Positions 12,096 to 24,602 of a stretch of 64,000 nucleotides of DNA are shown one piece after another (within the stretch, counting starts at the first letter, position 1; every line of letters starts with the position of its first letter). A program made the translations under genes and the position numbers. Origin of the DNA: Copromyces sp. CBS 386.78 (lineage: Eukaryota; Ascomycota; Sordariomycetes; Sordariales; Sordariaceae); contig MU839087.1 of NCBI GenBank assembly GCA_030685235.1, positions 434,001 to 498,000 of the forward strand. The letters are read 5' to 3'. The notes under the pieces were generated by a model, which saw only the letters and a program-made list of their open reading frames with translations, was not told the origin of the DNA and made no database searches.

Positions 12096-15000
12096 TCAGT
12101 CCGAGTCGTCATCTTCTTCCTTGAAATCTTCCTCCTCGACCTTTGTTTTATCCCCCTCGACCTTGATTTTATCCTCCTCTGCGTGAGAATTCAGAACCGT
12201 ATCGATCCACTGGTCCTCGTAGTCATCATCCATCCCATCTTTGACCTCACCCAGAGCTCCCAAGCTAAAATTTGTCGGAATCTCGCTTTGCTTCAACCAA
12301 CTTGCCCTCGTCCCCGGCTTCTGTTCCGGATCCTCGGCGTCGCTCATGGGAACGTCATCCGTACACCCATCCCACGCGGAGAACCACTCGTAGAGCATGG
12401 CCTTGATACTTTCCTGTAGCACAATCTTCTGCTTCCTCAATTCCTCGGAGCCGCCAATATCGCTTTCCTCATCCTCCAAGCCTTCCATACTGTCACAATC
12501 ACCCTGCTTCTTCTCATATTCGACGATGTTGTCCATGATGAGATTGACCTGATGCCTCAGCTTTTCCACGCCCCTCAAAAAAATCAATTCCAGTTGCTTG
12601 GGAATTTTGTCGATCTCATCTGTAACTGCCTTCTTCATTTTGGCCACTGCATCCTTATACGTTTTGTCTGCCTTGGTTTCTGCAAACTTAACCAGGACCT
12701 GGTGTCGATTCTTCATGCTGCCCTTCCCCTTCAGCTTTGAGGCTGCCGCCCTTTTGAACGTCGTTTTCCACTTGTCCTTCAGATCCGCCGCTAGCTCATT
12801 GTGCAGACCGCTCGAGTTCACGGCCACATCATCGAGGGCTTTCCCGATAGAGTCTTTGATTTCTTCCTTGATTGATTTCAGAGTGGAAATTTTGGTGCTA
12901 AGATACTCTCTCTGGCGCGGGAAGCTTTTCTTGAGGATGCCAATGATTGTATCGACACGGTGATCCCATCGGGTATCGATCTCGGCGCGAGCGGGAGCCT
13001 CAAGACTGGGCAGTCGTTTGTGTAAATAGGAGACCCACTGCGACACGATTTGGTTCCTGAAGGTGTTGGCAAGACCGTCCATCCAGTCGTAGATGATGCG
13101 TTGACCCTTGGCCCGGCTGAAGAAACAACCGCCGCCGGCTTTGATGATAGCGAGGAAGGTGGCGTAGGCAAGTTTGGCGTGAGGATTGGCGCCTTGGGGA
13201 TCTTTGTAGATCCAGTTGTTGACCTGGTCAATGCATTTCTCGACGCAGGTGGCCAAGGCCTTGTTGATGTTCTTAAGAGGGTTGCAGTCGGCAACGTCCT
13301 TGGAAAGACCGGCTCCAAATGTCCTGAGTTTCTGGACGTGTGAAAGAAGGGGTAGAAGGTTAGTTCGGTTATGTAACACACGGTGACTCTAAAGCTCAGC
13401 AAGTAACTTACCTTCTCCAGAATCATGTACTCCGGGTTGAGGTATTTCTCCTGTAACTCCTCCGGCGTCATGTGCAGCTTGATCTTCTCGCACTCTTGGT
13501 CGGACCATGTCTGCAGGTTATTATACAGGCCAACGAGTCTGTGGAGCAGCGCCTTCATATGGCGTTCCCTCGGTGGGATCGTGGCCTCGTATAACCAACT
13601 CTTGAGAGCTGGAATGCCTGTGTAGGCCTCGTCTGGAAATCCCTCCATGGGCTCTTCTTGCAGGGAGTCAGGGGCATTTTCAATTCTTCTCCGAAGCGGC
13701 CAATATGCCCTGACGCTTATGGGGAAGATCTTGGGCGGACAATAAGGGGCATCTGCGCCAGGACAATTCTTCATGAAGACTGCATGCTTCCCCCTTAGGT
13801 AGCGGTTAATATCCCTTTCTAGAAGGGCGCTGCGAAATTGGACCGCCGTGAAGATCTGGCCCCAGTGAAACTCCTTCTTCTGCCGTTGAAGGTCATTTCG
13901 GGCCTTTTGATGCTTTCGCTTCTTCTCGCTCTTGTCTCTCAACTCATCGAGTAAGATTCTCTTCTTCTCTTTGCTGATTTTGTTGTTCTTGGTCAAGGAG
14001 CCTAACGGTTTCTGCAACTCCGTCTTAAGTTTTCTTACGGCGGCGGTTTCCTCCGTGATTTTCTTGTGCAAGTCGCCCATCATTTTGATGTCATCCTGCC
14101 TACGCTGGTTTCGGGCTGTCGTCTCCCAGTCAATGCCATCGTCGGCCTTGGACAACACGATACAATAGCCGCGATCGTCAAGTTTTCCGTTCATCCGCAT
14201 GGTTATCTCTTGGTTTTCCGTCATAAGATCGACGGCTGTTTTCTCGCCGGCCGCTCGAACGGAGGGTGTGACAACGATGGTCACGGTAAGCTTGTCGTAG
14301 AACTTCTTTGCCACGGCCGCTCGACTCTCGACAATCTCTCCGAGACCCGGCAGGTCAACAAGTACGATCCCGCCCCGAAGAATGTCTGATTTGACGTAAA
14401 CTTTGACGTGATCAATCAACGGCCAGACGGCCATATCTCTGGTCTCGCGGCCAGCCCTTCCTGAGATGCTTGTGGTGGTGGCGTCTAAGTATGGCTTGAT
14501 GGCCGGCGCAAAAGTTGCAAGGTCGGGTGAGTTGATCTTTTTCGTTGTACTTAGGAGCTTCACTGCCGGATCACTTTTTGTCAGCAGATCCTGCGTCGAC
14601 ATGCCCTCCAACTCAGTCAAGGTGTAACCCCAGACAGGTCCGATCTTCTCGGCAGTTGCATTGATCCTTTCAACAACCTCACCGAGGTCACTGTTGTCGA
14701 GACCTTCTTTGTCGTCGTCATCATCTTCAAACTCTCCTCTTCCGTTCAGCAGTTGGTCCCGCAGCTTGATGTCTTCGAAGAACTTGTTCAGCTCATGTTT
14801 AACCTCCATGTGTTTTCGGAACGATATTTCTGCACGAAAGGCCTTTTTAGGATCATCGCAATAGTTATAAGCGACCTGGCAAATTGCAGCTGTGGCAACA
14901 AGTGCGTCATTGGGGGGCAGCAAGTCCTTGAAGCCGAGAAGGGCATTGAGTAGAGACGTCTTTCCCGCTCCGGTCTTTCCCTGTACGCCGACAAGGATCT

Positions 15001-15322
15001 CAAATTGCCTGCGCTCCTCCTGGATCTCATCTTCGTCTGGTCAGCGATGCCCGTATAGTTCGGTTATCTGTGGCCAGAGGTACTCACCTGCTTCTTTGAT
15101 CCACTGATTAAGTTTCTCCCTCTCGAGTGCCTCTGCGTCAGCACAATCGTCCCTATCGTCATCGTTCTCTTGAACTGCGTGCTTGATAAGCTCAGCGAGC
15201 TTAGAAGAGTACTTTAGTCCGGCACCGAAGCAGTCCTCAAGCATGGGCATGCGGACTTGTGGCGGGAGGACATCCAGTGCGTCGATCTTGCCGTTCGGAT
15301 CCGTTGTATCCCATGATTGCAT
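12096..15322 (-). CDS. large dynamin-like GTPase, nuclear SLIP-GC type
   Basis: Exons are 15088-15322, 13412-15036 (or from 15030) and 12096-13331, about 1031 aa. Exon 2 opens into a P-loop, GVQGKTGAGKTSLLNALLG. This is followed by a G3 motif in LVDLPGLGE and a G4-like VLSKADD, where Ser-Lys-Ala-Asp replaces NKxD. After the G domain come long charged helical segments (around residues 300-400 and 700-960) and a very acidic C-terminus ending in a Glu/Asp run. This size and layout match fungal proteins annotated as similar to the vertebrate nuclear GTPase SLIP-GC, whose role in fungi is not known to me. The exon 2 acceptor is ambiguous: CAG ending at 15037 and AAG ending at 15031 are both in frame and differ by two residues. 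Confidence 0.8.
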
Positions 15323-16955
15323 TTTGGCTGATTTGTCGGTGTTGAACGCTCGGCGCTGATTGAGGGGTGAGGGATAACTGAATATGATTCAGAAAATGGC
15401 GGAGCAGAAACAAAGCTCTCCCCCCTGAATCACTACCCGGCAGGAGTCGATTGCGTATGGGATAAGTGAGGGGATGTGCTCTAGTAAAAAGCTATGCCGT
15501 CGAATAGGCAGAAGAGGATGTCGAGGGAAAGGATAAGGAGTGGAAGTCAAGATAGATATAGCACGCGGGAGAAGGAAGCAGGATAAGGTGACTTTGGGCA
15601 GACGAGAGTGCAGGTGAGGATGGAGGAGGAAGAAAGAGGAGGGAGGAGTGGGAAGAAGAGAGGTTAAGATATAGCCCACGAGAATAGAGGGGAGAAACTC
15701 GATCGATACAAGCAGTTCGTAGATGAGATGACCGACCAGGGTGCTCAAGTTTGTGAGGCCAGGCGGAAGAAGAACTTGGGACGATATGTGGTAACTTGAC
15801 TGTTTGATCCGTCTGAAGTAGCTTGCGGATACTCCATGAAAAGTCCGACCGGTCGAGTGTGTCTTAGTAGCAGATATTCTGACACATCTTTGGAAAGCTC
15901 ATCGGAACGGCATGCTTTTCAGGACGCAACCCATATTCTGCCACAGCTATTCTGTCGTAGTGATGACTGGCGGGCTAGAGCCGCGCTCTAGCGATCGCGA
16001 AGTCAAGATCGTCGTGGGTGAGCATCATGAGAAGGGAGCGGCTTTAGGCCAGAGAGGAGTGGCAGACTCGCAGGAAGATTAGAGACCGGATGAAAGGTTC
16101 GAGCGTCTGCGTCTTTCGACGTCCGTAAATCTAGCATGGCATCCGTCGTCTCAGCGACAATCAAGATCTCAGATGAAACACATCTGTCTGACAAAGTGTC
16201 GATCGGCATCGCACCGTCGACGACGTGCTCACGGTGGCATGGCGTTGAGAGATGGATGACACCGCAATTCTTCTAGAAGATGACTGCTCGTGGGGGGGTA
16301 ATTTTGTGGAAATGTGATAATCGGTTGACTGAGGAAAGAGACTTTGACGAGTGCCGCGAGCATCCCCAAATTCCGCCATGTCGCCGCGCTCTGCCGCTCC
16401 AAGCCATCCGTCCATCGCACTTTCCCAAACAACACTTCTCCTCATATGGATCACGTGAACCGCACATGAACACTAACAGAGTTTCACGGTAAGGTGGACA
16501 TCAAGTTGTTATGATTCCGATATACGTTGGATAAAATACAAATATTCCACTAACGCATCGAATCGCAGTGCTACCCAAAAACTCCAAATGTCGCGACTTG
16601 CTGAGAATGAACAAACGGGGTGAAACCAATCGCACACCTCCAACCGCCGCCTGGTATCTCCCAATCCAATCCAATGCAAGTGTGTGTGAAAAATGCACAG
16701 CCAGAGAACATGATCAAAACACAGTCGCAAAGCCTCCCGTAAGTTGTTGTTGAAGTAAAGTTCCGCCGGGTATCAAAATCAAGTGTGTGCCGTAATAATA
16801 GTCGTACAGTCCCCGTTGCTCGGGGACGAAAGGGGTGTCGTTATGCCATGGTGGCTAGTCGAGGATCGCAAGTAGAAACACACGAGTGTTCATTCCGATG
16901 CGCATGTCCGTTCAGTTGAATCGGCTCGGTGTGCTCGAAAGGAGTGTGTGTCAAT
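15323..16955. other. intergenic
   Basis: About 1.6 kb between the GTPase gene start and the 3' end of the Cys-rich microprotein gene. Purine-rich low-complexity sequence lies near 15590-15660, probably the pyrimidine-rich leader of the GTPase gene on the other strand. No credible gene was seen. Confidence 0.45.
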
Positions 16956-17099
16956 TTAGACGCAAGAGGAGCACTGGTGGTGGGCGCAGTGGCAGCAGGA
17001 GTTGCTGATGACGAGCATGGTCTTGCACTGGCAGCAGCGAGGGGCCATGGAGGGAACGGGGACGACGGGGGTCTTGGCTTCCATTTCTACAGAGAGCAT
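16956..17099 (-). CDS. cysteine-rich microprotein, possible zinc-binding
   Basis: A 47-residue frame from the ATG at 17099. A second in-frame ATG at 17084 would give 42 residues. The N-terminal half is Pro/Val-rich (KTPVVPVPSMAP). The C-terminal half is packed with Cys and His: RCCQCKTMLV, then SCCHCAHHQCSSCV at the very end. Paired C-x-C and C-x-x-C motifs followed by H-x-x-C-x-x-C resemble small fungal zinc-ribbon proteins. Codons are the C-ended ones used by highly expressed genes in this genome. A TATATA box lies upstream on the same strand (17334-17341). A possible 5' intron is suggested by GTAAG donors at about 17120-17150 and a TCTGTAG acceptor just before 17084; if it is used, the 17084 ATG is the start. 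Function is unknown. Confidence 0.62.
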   Translation of the reverse strand: MLSVEMEAKTPVVPVPSMAPRCCQCKTMLVISNSCCHCAHHQCSSCV

Positions 17100-20000
17100 G
17101 GTGTAAGCTGTTGTTCCTTACTGGGAAATGTAACTACTGGGTTTGACTTACTGGGTGAGTGTGAAGGAAGATGTAGATATGTGTTGTCGTCAAGTTTTTG
17201 TGTGGTTGTGGTGTGGTAGTACCAGGCAGCTAGAATAGATTGCAGATTTGATCTTTTGTTTGATGGAGAGCAGGGAGTGCTTGAGAGAACAAAGGCGTCA
17301 AGATCAAGACACAATGGAGGTGGTGGGAGAGGGATATATAGACGTGGAAGGCTGAGCTCTTGTCCGATATCAGTGGCAAACGTTGACTGAAAGTAAACTG
17401 TAACAAAAAAAGAGAATGACGAATCAAAGAAGAGGATGGGATTCCCTATCAGTTTCTCGGCACGCCGTATCTCGGAGCTTCATGTCCTTACGTAGCCACG
17501 GTAACTTGTCACGTCAATCAGCAAAAAGCTTGTTGGTGATCCCCCCAGTCCCCTCCCCCATCTTCCCCGCTGCACATCATTTTGGCCCTGATTCGGGGAA
17601 CAGACCTTGACTACGGGAGAAATAGGAAACACGTCTGCATGCTTGGCCGCAGATTGGACTTACACTGCCGCTGGTGTGGACACGGCTTGCCGCAGCGAGC
17701 TGGGCAGATGGTGGGATGTGATGCGAAGCCGGGGAAATCCTCCCATGTTTGAGACAACTGGGAAACTTTGGGGGGACATGTCGAGAAGCCAAGCAAAACC
17801 CAAAGTTGCAAAAGCAGCCAGTGAGGTGTGGTGGTTGACGATGCCTCGTATGCAAGTGGGCCACAAGTGTGCTGCATCGCTGCCCTTATTTGTTGCCTTG
17901 GTGTTTGGGGGTGATCGGAGCCTTCCCCGCAGTTCTTCAAGCCGGACGGGGGTGTTTCGACGCTCGGGACGGCCGGGGAAGCTGGGGAAAACTGGAAGGA
18001 TCAGAAAGAGATGGAGGACAGGTCCAATACGGTAACATCCAATGAGAGCATGAGATGAGCTATGGGAATGTGGTAAACGCTTATTTCAGAAAGAGGCGTG
18101 GGGGGAAAGGGTGTGAGGGTGTGAAAGAGTCTGGAAAGGGCACAGATGTCCGGCATCCTCCGTGGTGCTCTGTCCATTCCAGTGCCAGATTCAGGGTATT
18201 CATCGCGAGGCGCCGGTGGCTGAACAACGGTACGACGGGTACGTATTTTGCAGACCACAACGTCTCAATAGGAGCGTGGAACCGGGGTTGTCCATCAGTC
18301 GATTCACGGACGCTTCTTTGTCCTCAACTGCCCACCCATCCGCTCTATCAACCCACCATCCCATCCGTGGGCTGATGGCCGGAAGGTGGTGGTTGTTGGT
18401 GGTAATGATGGTGTAGGACAGACATGCGCAACAAACAGAAGATGGCTGCCGTCGTCATCGCGCATTAAAGTGGATTCCACGGGAACAAAGAGGCTAACTA
18501 TTAAGACGGGGCCACGACTCCGGGGATGGAGACATTCGGAGAGTCAACAATCGGCGTTTGCGTATCATGTCTTGGAGCAAAACGTAGCACATGCCCCAAC
18601 TACTGCACAGATCCGCGGTATGTTGTGGTCCTATTGACCATGTCGATCAGGATTGTCCCGTGTAGTGCCGATGCTGTAGTGTACTCTATAACCAAAGCCT
18701 GTTATGTTGTCTGTCAGTCGGGGTTCGTGAAATCCACTGAATTAGGGCAGTGGTGGTTTGCCAAGATGTCATCGTTTTGGCCGACTTGGTCAAAGCGCCA
18801 ATGACCTCGGCCAAGCCAACCCTGACTTTGAGGCTTAGCCTAGACGCCAAAGGCAAAAACACATATGCCCAGATGGGCGAATGAATAGTGTAGAGACGGA
18901 TGGTGGTCATATGTAGTCTAGACAAAATTGAACGGGGGTGTGCTTTGGAAGCTGATCTTGTAGGGCGCATTTTCGTCGGGTTGGTGAGCAAGGAACAAAG
19001 AAAGTGAAATTCAACACTGGAAGAAAACGGGGCCACCTGCCAAATGCTTGTTTGGCGGGGGACATCAAAAGTGGAGAAGCTCTGCGGTTGCCCCACATGA
19101 TGCACGACCCTTCCATTCTTTCCATCCCATACAATTTCTTACCACAGACCCTTTTTTGTCTTTCTCAGCACTCCAGCTGTTAATTTGCATTTTGCACAGC
19201 GCCGACTCTGAGTTTATTTCTCCGTTGTGGATTGCCATCTTCAAGGTAAAACAACACAGCCTCCTGCTGCCTGCCCATGGGCATGGAAGAAGGACCGATG
19301 GTTGCGCCTATCCCTCATAGCGTCTTGGTGTTTGTTTTTGAGTCTTTGCCAGGTTGCCGGCGCCAAGGGATCCCGGTCATCGGCGCTGAACTCTCAGCAG
19401 CTCTGGCATCGCAACAAAGAAAGCCAACTGGCTCTTTTGCGCGGTAACTCGTGGCGATATAGTGTACCGTCGGTATTTGCTCTGCCACTATACTGGTCAT
19501 TGGTCAATGCCATCCCTTCCCAAATTGTTTATTCATCAATTCTCCATAAAGCCCGCTTTCATTTGAACGTCGCTGAGCCGCCAAGCGCTGGGCGCATGTC
19601 AAGGCCGCCTCTCATCCCGGCTCTATGGGTCAGTCTCGGCCTTTGCTCCGGGTGACTAAACGGACTACCGACTCCGGCCACGAGCCGTATCGTTCTCCAT
19701 ACCTTCTAGTGCGATACAATATTGTTGCCTGAGGAAGGCAAATCGTATCAAAGGGATGAACAAATTCCCATGTTGAGCGTTGGATGCCTCTTTGACCATT
19801 GAGGAGGTCGCGGCTGTGAATTATAAGCGGCATCTCTACCAAACAAAGCGTCACATGTTGCATCTGATGACATCTGCCCACAGGTGATTCATACCGCAGA
19901 GCCAACATACCTTCCGTCAGCCGTCAAAGAAACGACAGCTGCAACTCTATTGTATATCTTTCCATTCTTTCATATAGACCTACTATTTAGCCTCAAACCA

Positions 20001-20250
20001 TACCTCCAAGGCAGCACCGTCACATCCAGCTCAAGGCTGATATACCTGCCTATCATCTTCAATACCGGCAGTTCGGTTCTTACTGTGCATCAGTTACACG
20101 CAGATAGTACCTTGGCGGTCCAGTCACATCGGCCTTCTCTTGTCAGCTCGGCCCCCAACGACGGGACCCGCACCCTTTCGGATATCTTCCGAAACACCTT
20201 GTCGCCTATAAAATCCCTCCAACAAACCTAACCCACCCAATCGATTCAAC
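17100..20250. other. long intergenic region
   Basis: About 3.1 kb, divergent between the Cys-rich microprotein and the VWA-Hint gene. A TATA-like box at 17334-17341 belongs to the microprotein gene. The rest has frames on both strands but no splice-consistent gene, no tRNA and no repeat that I could detect. Confidence 0.45.
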
Positions 20251-22778
20251 ATGAAGACCCCCTTTACCATCCCCATATTATCCTCGCCCTCCTCCTCAAC
20301 CTCGCCAAACCCCAGCTCAGATTCAGAAACCCAACCCGCCGCCCCCAACCTCGAAATCCACCCCCTCCCCTTTGAAAATGGCGGCATCCTCGTCCGCGTC
20401 ATCGCCCCTCCATTCCCTCCCAACCTTCACGACCCAGACTTCCACCATGTCCCCTGCGACATCGTTCTAGCCATCGACGTCTCAGGCAGCATGTCTGCCG
20501 ACGCCCCAGTGCCCTCCACAACTACCACTTCTTCAGATTACACAACCGAGCAGCCAGAAGAACACAACGGCCTCTCAGTCCTAGACCTAGTCAAGCACGC
20601 CGCCCGCACCATCGCCTCCACGCTCAACGAATCCGACCGTCTAGGCATTGTCACTTTTTCTACGGAAGCCAAAGTCCTGCAGCCGTTGATGCCGATGACG
20701 ACGCTCAACAAGAAAAAGACGGAGAGGAATCTGGGCGGGATGCAACCCTCTAGCGCGACGAATTTGTGGGGAGGGATTGTGGAGGGACTTAAGTTGTTTA
20801 GCAAGGATAATGGGGGGAGTGGAAGGGTACCGGCGCTCATGGTCCTGACGGATGGCATGCCGAATCACATGTGTCCGGCGCAGGGGTATGTTGCCAAACT
20901 GAAGGCGATGGAGAGGTTGCCGGCCGCGATTCATACGTTTGGGTTTGGATACTCTCTAAGGAGTGGGTTGTTGAAGAGCGTGGCGGAGATTGGAGGCGGG
21001 GGTTATTCGTTTATCCCGGATGCCGGGATGATTGTGAGTACTTCTCGTGGTTTGGAGATTGGTTGATGACGAAAGTAGAGTGCTAACTGTGAGACCAGGG
21101 AACCGTGTTCGTTCACTCGGTTGCGAACCTCCAGTCGACGTTCGCAAATAATGTCTTTTTACGCCTTACCTACCCCAAGTACTTGGGTCTCAAAGAGACG
21201 ACGGGGCAGTCGGTGGATAAATTAGAGCCTGTCGAGCTCAAAAATGGGGATGAGACAACAGAGCAGACGGTGGACAAAGTACTGTCCACCAAGCTCGAAA
21301 AGGAAGAGGATGACCCAGACTCCCGAATGCAACTTACCCTCAACCTCAGCACCCTTCAATACGGCCAGTCCCGCGACATCTTCCTTAGTTACGACAGCAA
21401 AGCCCAGGAAGCTATTGCCGACGGATTCGACTTCGAGTCCCCTCCTTCTGTGCTCGCGACGCTCGACTACCAACACTTCACCAACATCACCGACACCCTC
21501 GTCACAGAGTGCGAAGACATCTTCCGACCCAATCCCCTCTTCAAGCAGCTGACCCCCGCTCAAACCGCCTACCACATCTCCCGGTCCGCCCTCATCTCCT
21601 TCCTCTCCTCCCTCTACCCCCTCCGCCGCGACGGCGAACATCAACCGCGCTTCTTCGCCCGCAGCCTCGCCACCTCTCTGCAATCCCTGCTTTCCACCCT
21701 GCCCGCCGCCCAACCCGCCTTCGCCTCCGACTCGCACTGCCGCTCGCTAGTCCAAGACCTCATCGGCAGCAGCACATCCTTCATCAACGACCCCGCCAAC
21801 CAAGACGGCCAAGTCGCCCTGGCCCTGACCAACATGGACTTTTACAACCGTTGGGGGATCCACTACCTGCCCTCTCTCGCGGGCGCACACGCCAGACAGG
21901 TGTGCAACAGCTTCAAGGACCCCGGCCCGCTGATGTACGGCACCGAGAGCCCGCTGTTCGTCAGGTGTCGAGATAGGCTGGATGCGGCGTTTGATTCGCT
22001 GCCGGCGCCGAAGCCGAGTAGGACCACGGGGTTCCAGGGTGAGATTAGCATGCGGGCGTATAACAGGAGTGGAAATCCTTGCTTTGCTGGGGAGTCGAGG
22101 GTGAGGGTTGGTGTTACTGTTGCTGGAGAGAAGGAGGAGGATCGTGGTCAGTTGATGACAAAGGAGATCAAGATCAGTGAGCTGCGAAAGCGAATGCTGG
22201 TGCAGACGCCAAAGGGGTTCAGGAAGCTAAGGGCCGTTCTGAAGACGCCTGTTGAGAATGAGAAGATGTGCTTGGTAAGGGGCAGAGGGGATGAAGATGC
22301 AGGAGTAGGAGTAGCATCGCTGCTGGTTACGCCGTGGCATCCTATTTCGCTTGATGGGAAGGGTTGGGCGTTCCCGATGGATGTTGCACATGGCGATACC
22401 GTCAGCTACACTGGCGATATTTACTCGGTCCTGCTGCAGAATGATCCGGATGTGGACGCCCACGCCATCATGGTTGAGGGTGTGTGGGGAGCCACGCTAG
22501 GTCATGGAATGACGGGGGCGGCAGAGGGTGTAGTGACTGGCGTGGAAGATGTGAGGACGCATCGCTTCTTCGGTGACTATGACCTGGTGCTTCAGAGTCT
22601 GGCCAAGTTGCCATACAGCCAAGATGGGTTGGTGACGGGAGGAGGCGTGGAGAGAGACTCGCGGACTGGTCTCGTCAATGGGTTTCAGTCAAGTATACGG
22701 GATGTACCGCGTGGCCCCGTGTATTCGGCTCCAAGGAGGGTAGAGTTGCTCGCTGGAGCAGCCATGATGGTTTGTTAG
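20251..22778 (+). CDS. VWA domain plus C-terminal Hint (hedgehog/intein-like) protein
   Basis: Exons are 20251-21033 and 21099-22778 (GTGAGT donor, CTAAC branch, CCAG acceptor), giving 820 aa. Residues about 65-260 form a von Willebrand A domain with the MIDAS start AIDVSGSMS and the later LTDGMPN. A middle domain (about 265-580) includes a Thr/Glu-rich insert. A C-terminal Hint-type domain begins at GNPCFAGESRV with candidate nucleophile Cys589 and carries the TxxH-like motif LVTPWHPI (Thr672, His675). It continues to TLGHG and an FFGDYDLV segment. Hedgehog and intein Hint folds cleave the preceding peptide bond through this Cys. Fungi have a known but uncharacterised VWA/Vwaint/Hint architecture that this matches. 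Whether it self-processes is inference. There is no signal peptide. Confidence 0.85.
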
Positions 22779-23505
22779 CATTGTTCGACGGGAACTCAAC
22801 AGGTTCAAAAAATGGAGTTTGGGAAAAGGGTAAAATAGAAGCATGACATGACAGCATTAGAAGACGGTGAATGAAAGAAGAGCGTTTCGAAAGTTCGGAC
22901 ATATCGAACACTTTGGTGAGCGTCTCGCCAGGTGTGAAAGCTGTATCGCGTTGAACCCCTGAGAACCTTTGCGACTTATACGTCTCCCACTATGCAATGA
23001 CGTCGCACAATTGTGCACTGGAAGCTGTTCTGCATGTGATGCAAACTCATATTCCCACTTCAACGACGTGCACCAGAAGCGATAAAATTAGTTTCCATCA
23101 GGAGTCAGTCGGTCAACCGTGAGTTCTTTCTGTGCAAAGTGTTGGCCATGATGAGCGTCATGAATGTTGTTGCTTTGCACAGTCGCAGCACCTTGTGCAC
23201 GCAAAGACAGGCTCGGACAAGAGGTGAATGACAATCGAAAAGTGGAGAATTTGCTTGTGTGAGAGCCAGTTGGCAGCCGTCTGTCAGCTGCCAAGAGCAG
23301 AATTCTGCCCAGGCGAGGTCGAGTCTGCCCCACCAGCAGGCCGGTCGAATCACCAATCCCCACCGCCCTCCATAGGGTTTTCAAGCCCTGCCAAAAATTT
23401 GGCCAGCGACTCCTCCGTGCCGTGTTGACCTCGAAATTGCATCTGCCTTTACTGACCGGCGGCACCTCTTCGACAATCAAGAGCGCTTGATCCACAACCG
23501 TCACA
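22779..23505. other. intergenic, eL13 promoter
   Basis: About 730 bp between tandem genes, ending in the ribosomal protein leader. No other feature was seen. Confidence 0.5.
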
Positions 23506-24602
23506 ATGGTGAGTACCGAATTGCTGCTGGACGATTGCGACAGCAGACGTCCATGTTATTTTGACGATGGAAATCCAATTTAACTGACCGCGACTTTTTT
23601 TTGGGTGTAATAGGCGATCAAGCACAACCAGCAGATTCCCAACAACCGTGAGCATTCCCATCCCGAGCGACAGCCCGACGACCACGACGACGACTTTTAA
23701 TCGCCGAAAACGACGACATGGACTGACACCAATTTTCAGATTTCCGCAAGGATTGGCAGAGGCGCGTCAGGTGCCACTTCGACCAGGTTCGTTAAAACCA
23801 CACACGCAGAACGGGGAGGACGATACTGCAAGCTGGGAACTATGATTCTGACGGATGGGAAAACAATAGGCTGGCAAGAAGGCTTCCCGCCGTGTCGCTC
23901 GCCAGGTCAAGGCTGCTGCTCTCGCCCCTCGCCCGGTTGACAAGCTCCGCCCCATTGTCCGGTGCCCGTTAGTACAACCTTTGCATCCCGACGATATTCG
24001 AGAGAGAGCATGGAGATCTGACAGGATTTGTGTGCAGCACCGTCAAGTACAACCGCCGCACCCGCCTCGGCCGTGGTTTCTCCCTCGCTGAGCTCAAGGT
24101 ACGATTAATCCGAGAACCCTGAGAGATGGGAATGCAACGACGCATGCAGATTGCGATCCGCGGAGAACGCATTGGCTCTGACACAGATACAAAACTATAG
24201 GCTGCTGGTATCCCCAAGCTCCTTGCTCCCACCATCGGTATCTCGGTTGACCCCCGCCGCGCCAACCTCTCCGAGGAGGCCCTTGCCGCCAATGTCGAGC
24301 GCCTGAAGGCCTACAAGGCTCGCCTCGTCGTCTTCCCCCGCAAGTCCAACAAGCCCAAGAAGGCCGATACCCCCAAGGACCAGCAGGCCGGCGAGACCAT
24401 CAAGACCATCGCCGCTGCTTTCGGCGTCGAGTCCCCCATCGTCTCCGGCTTCAAGGAGATCAACAAGTCCGAGCTCCCCTCCAACGTCGAGGGTGGTGCT
24501 TTCCGCGCTCTCCGCAAGGCTCGCTCCGACGCCAAGCTCGTTGGTGTCCGCGAGAAGCGCGCCAAGGACAAGGCTGCTGCCGAGGCCGAGAAGAGCAAGT
24601 AA
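23506..24602 (+). CDS. rpl13: 60S ribosomal protein eL13
   Basis: Six exons: 23506-23508, 23614-23647, 23740-23786, 23870-23967, 24038-24098 and 24201-24602, giving 214 aa. All joins are in frame and reconstruct a complete eL13, from the start MAIKHNQQIPNNHFRKDWQR through TVKYNRRTRLGRGFSLAELK to a Lys/Ala/Glu-rich C-terminal helix. It is a structural protein of the cytosolic large ribosomal subunit. Exon 1 is only the start codon, with the donor immediately after it, so the annotation is easily missed. Early-intron-rich structure, C-ended codons and a short pyrimidine-rich leader are typical of ribosomal protein genes in this group. Confidence 0.96.

Noticed and set aside
17607..18035. 142-codon open frame
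   Set aside because: It overlaps opposing frames of similar length and has no protein-like motif, splice logic or codon bias.
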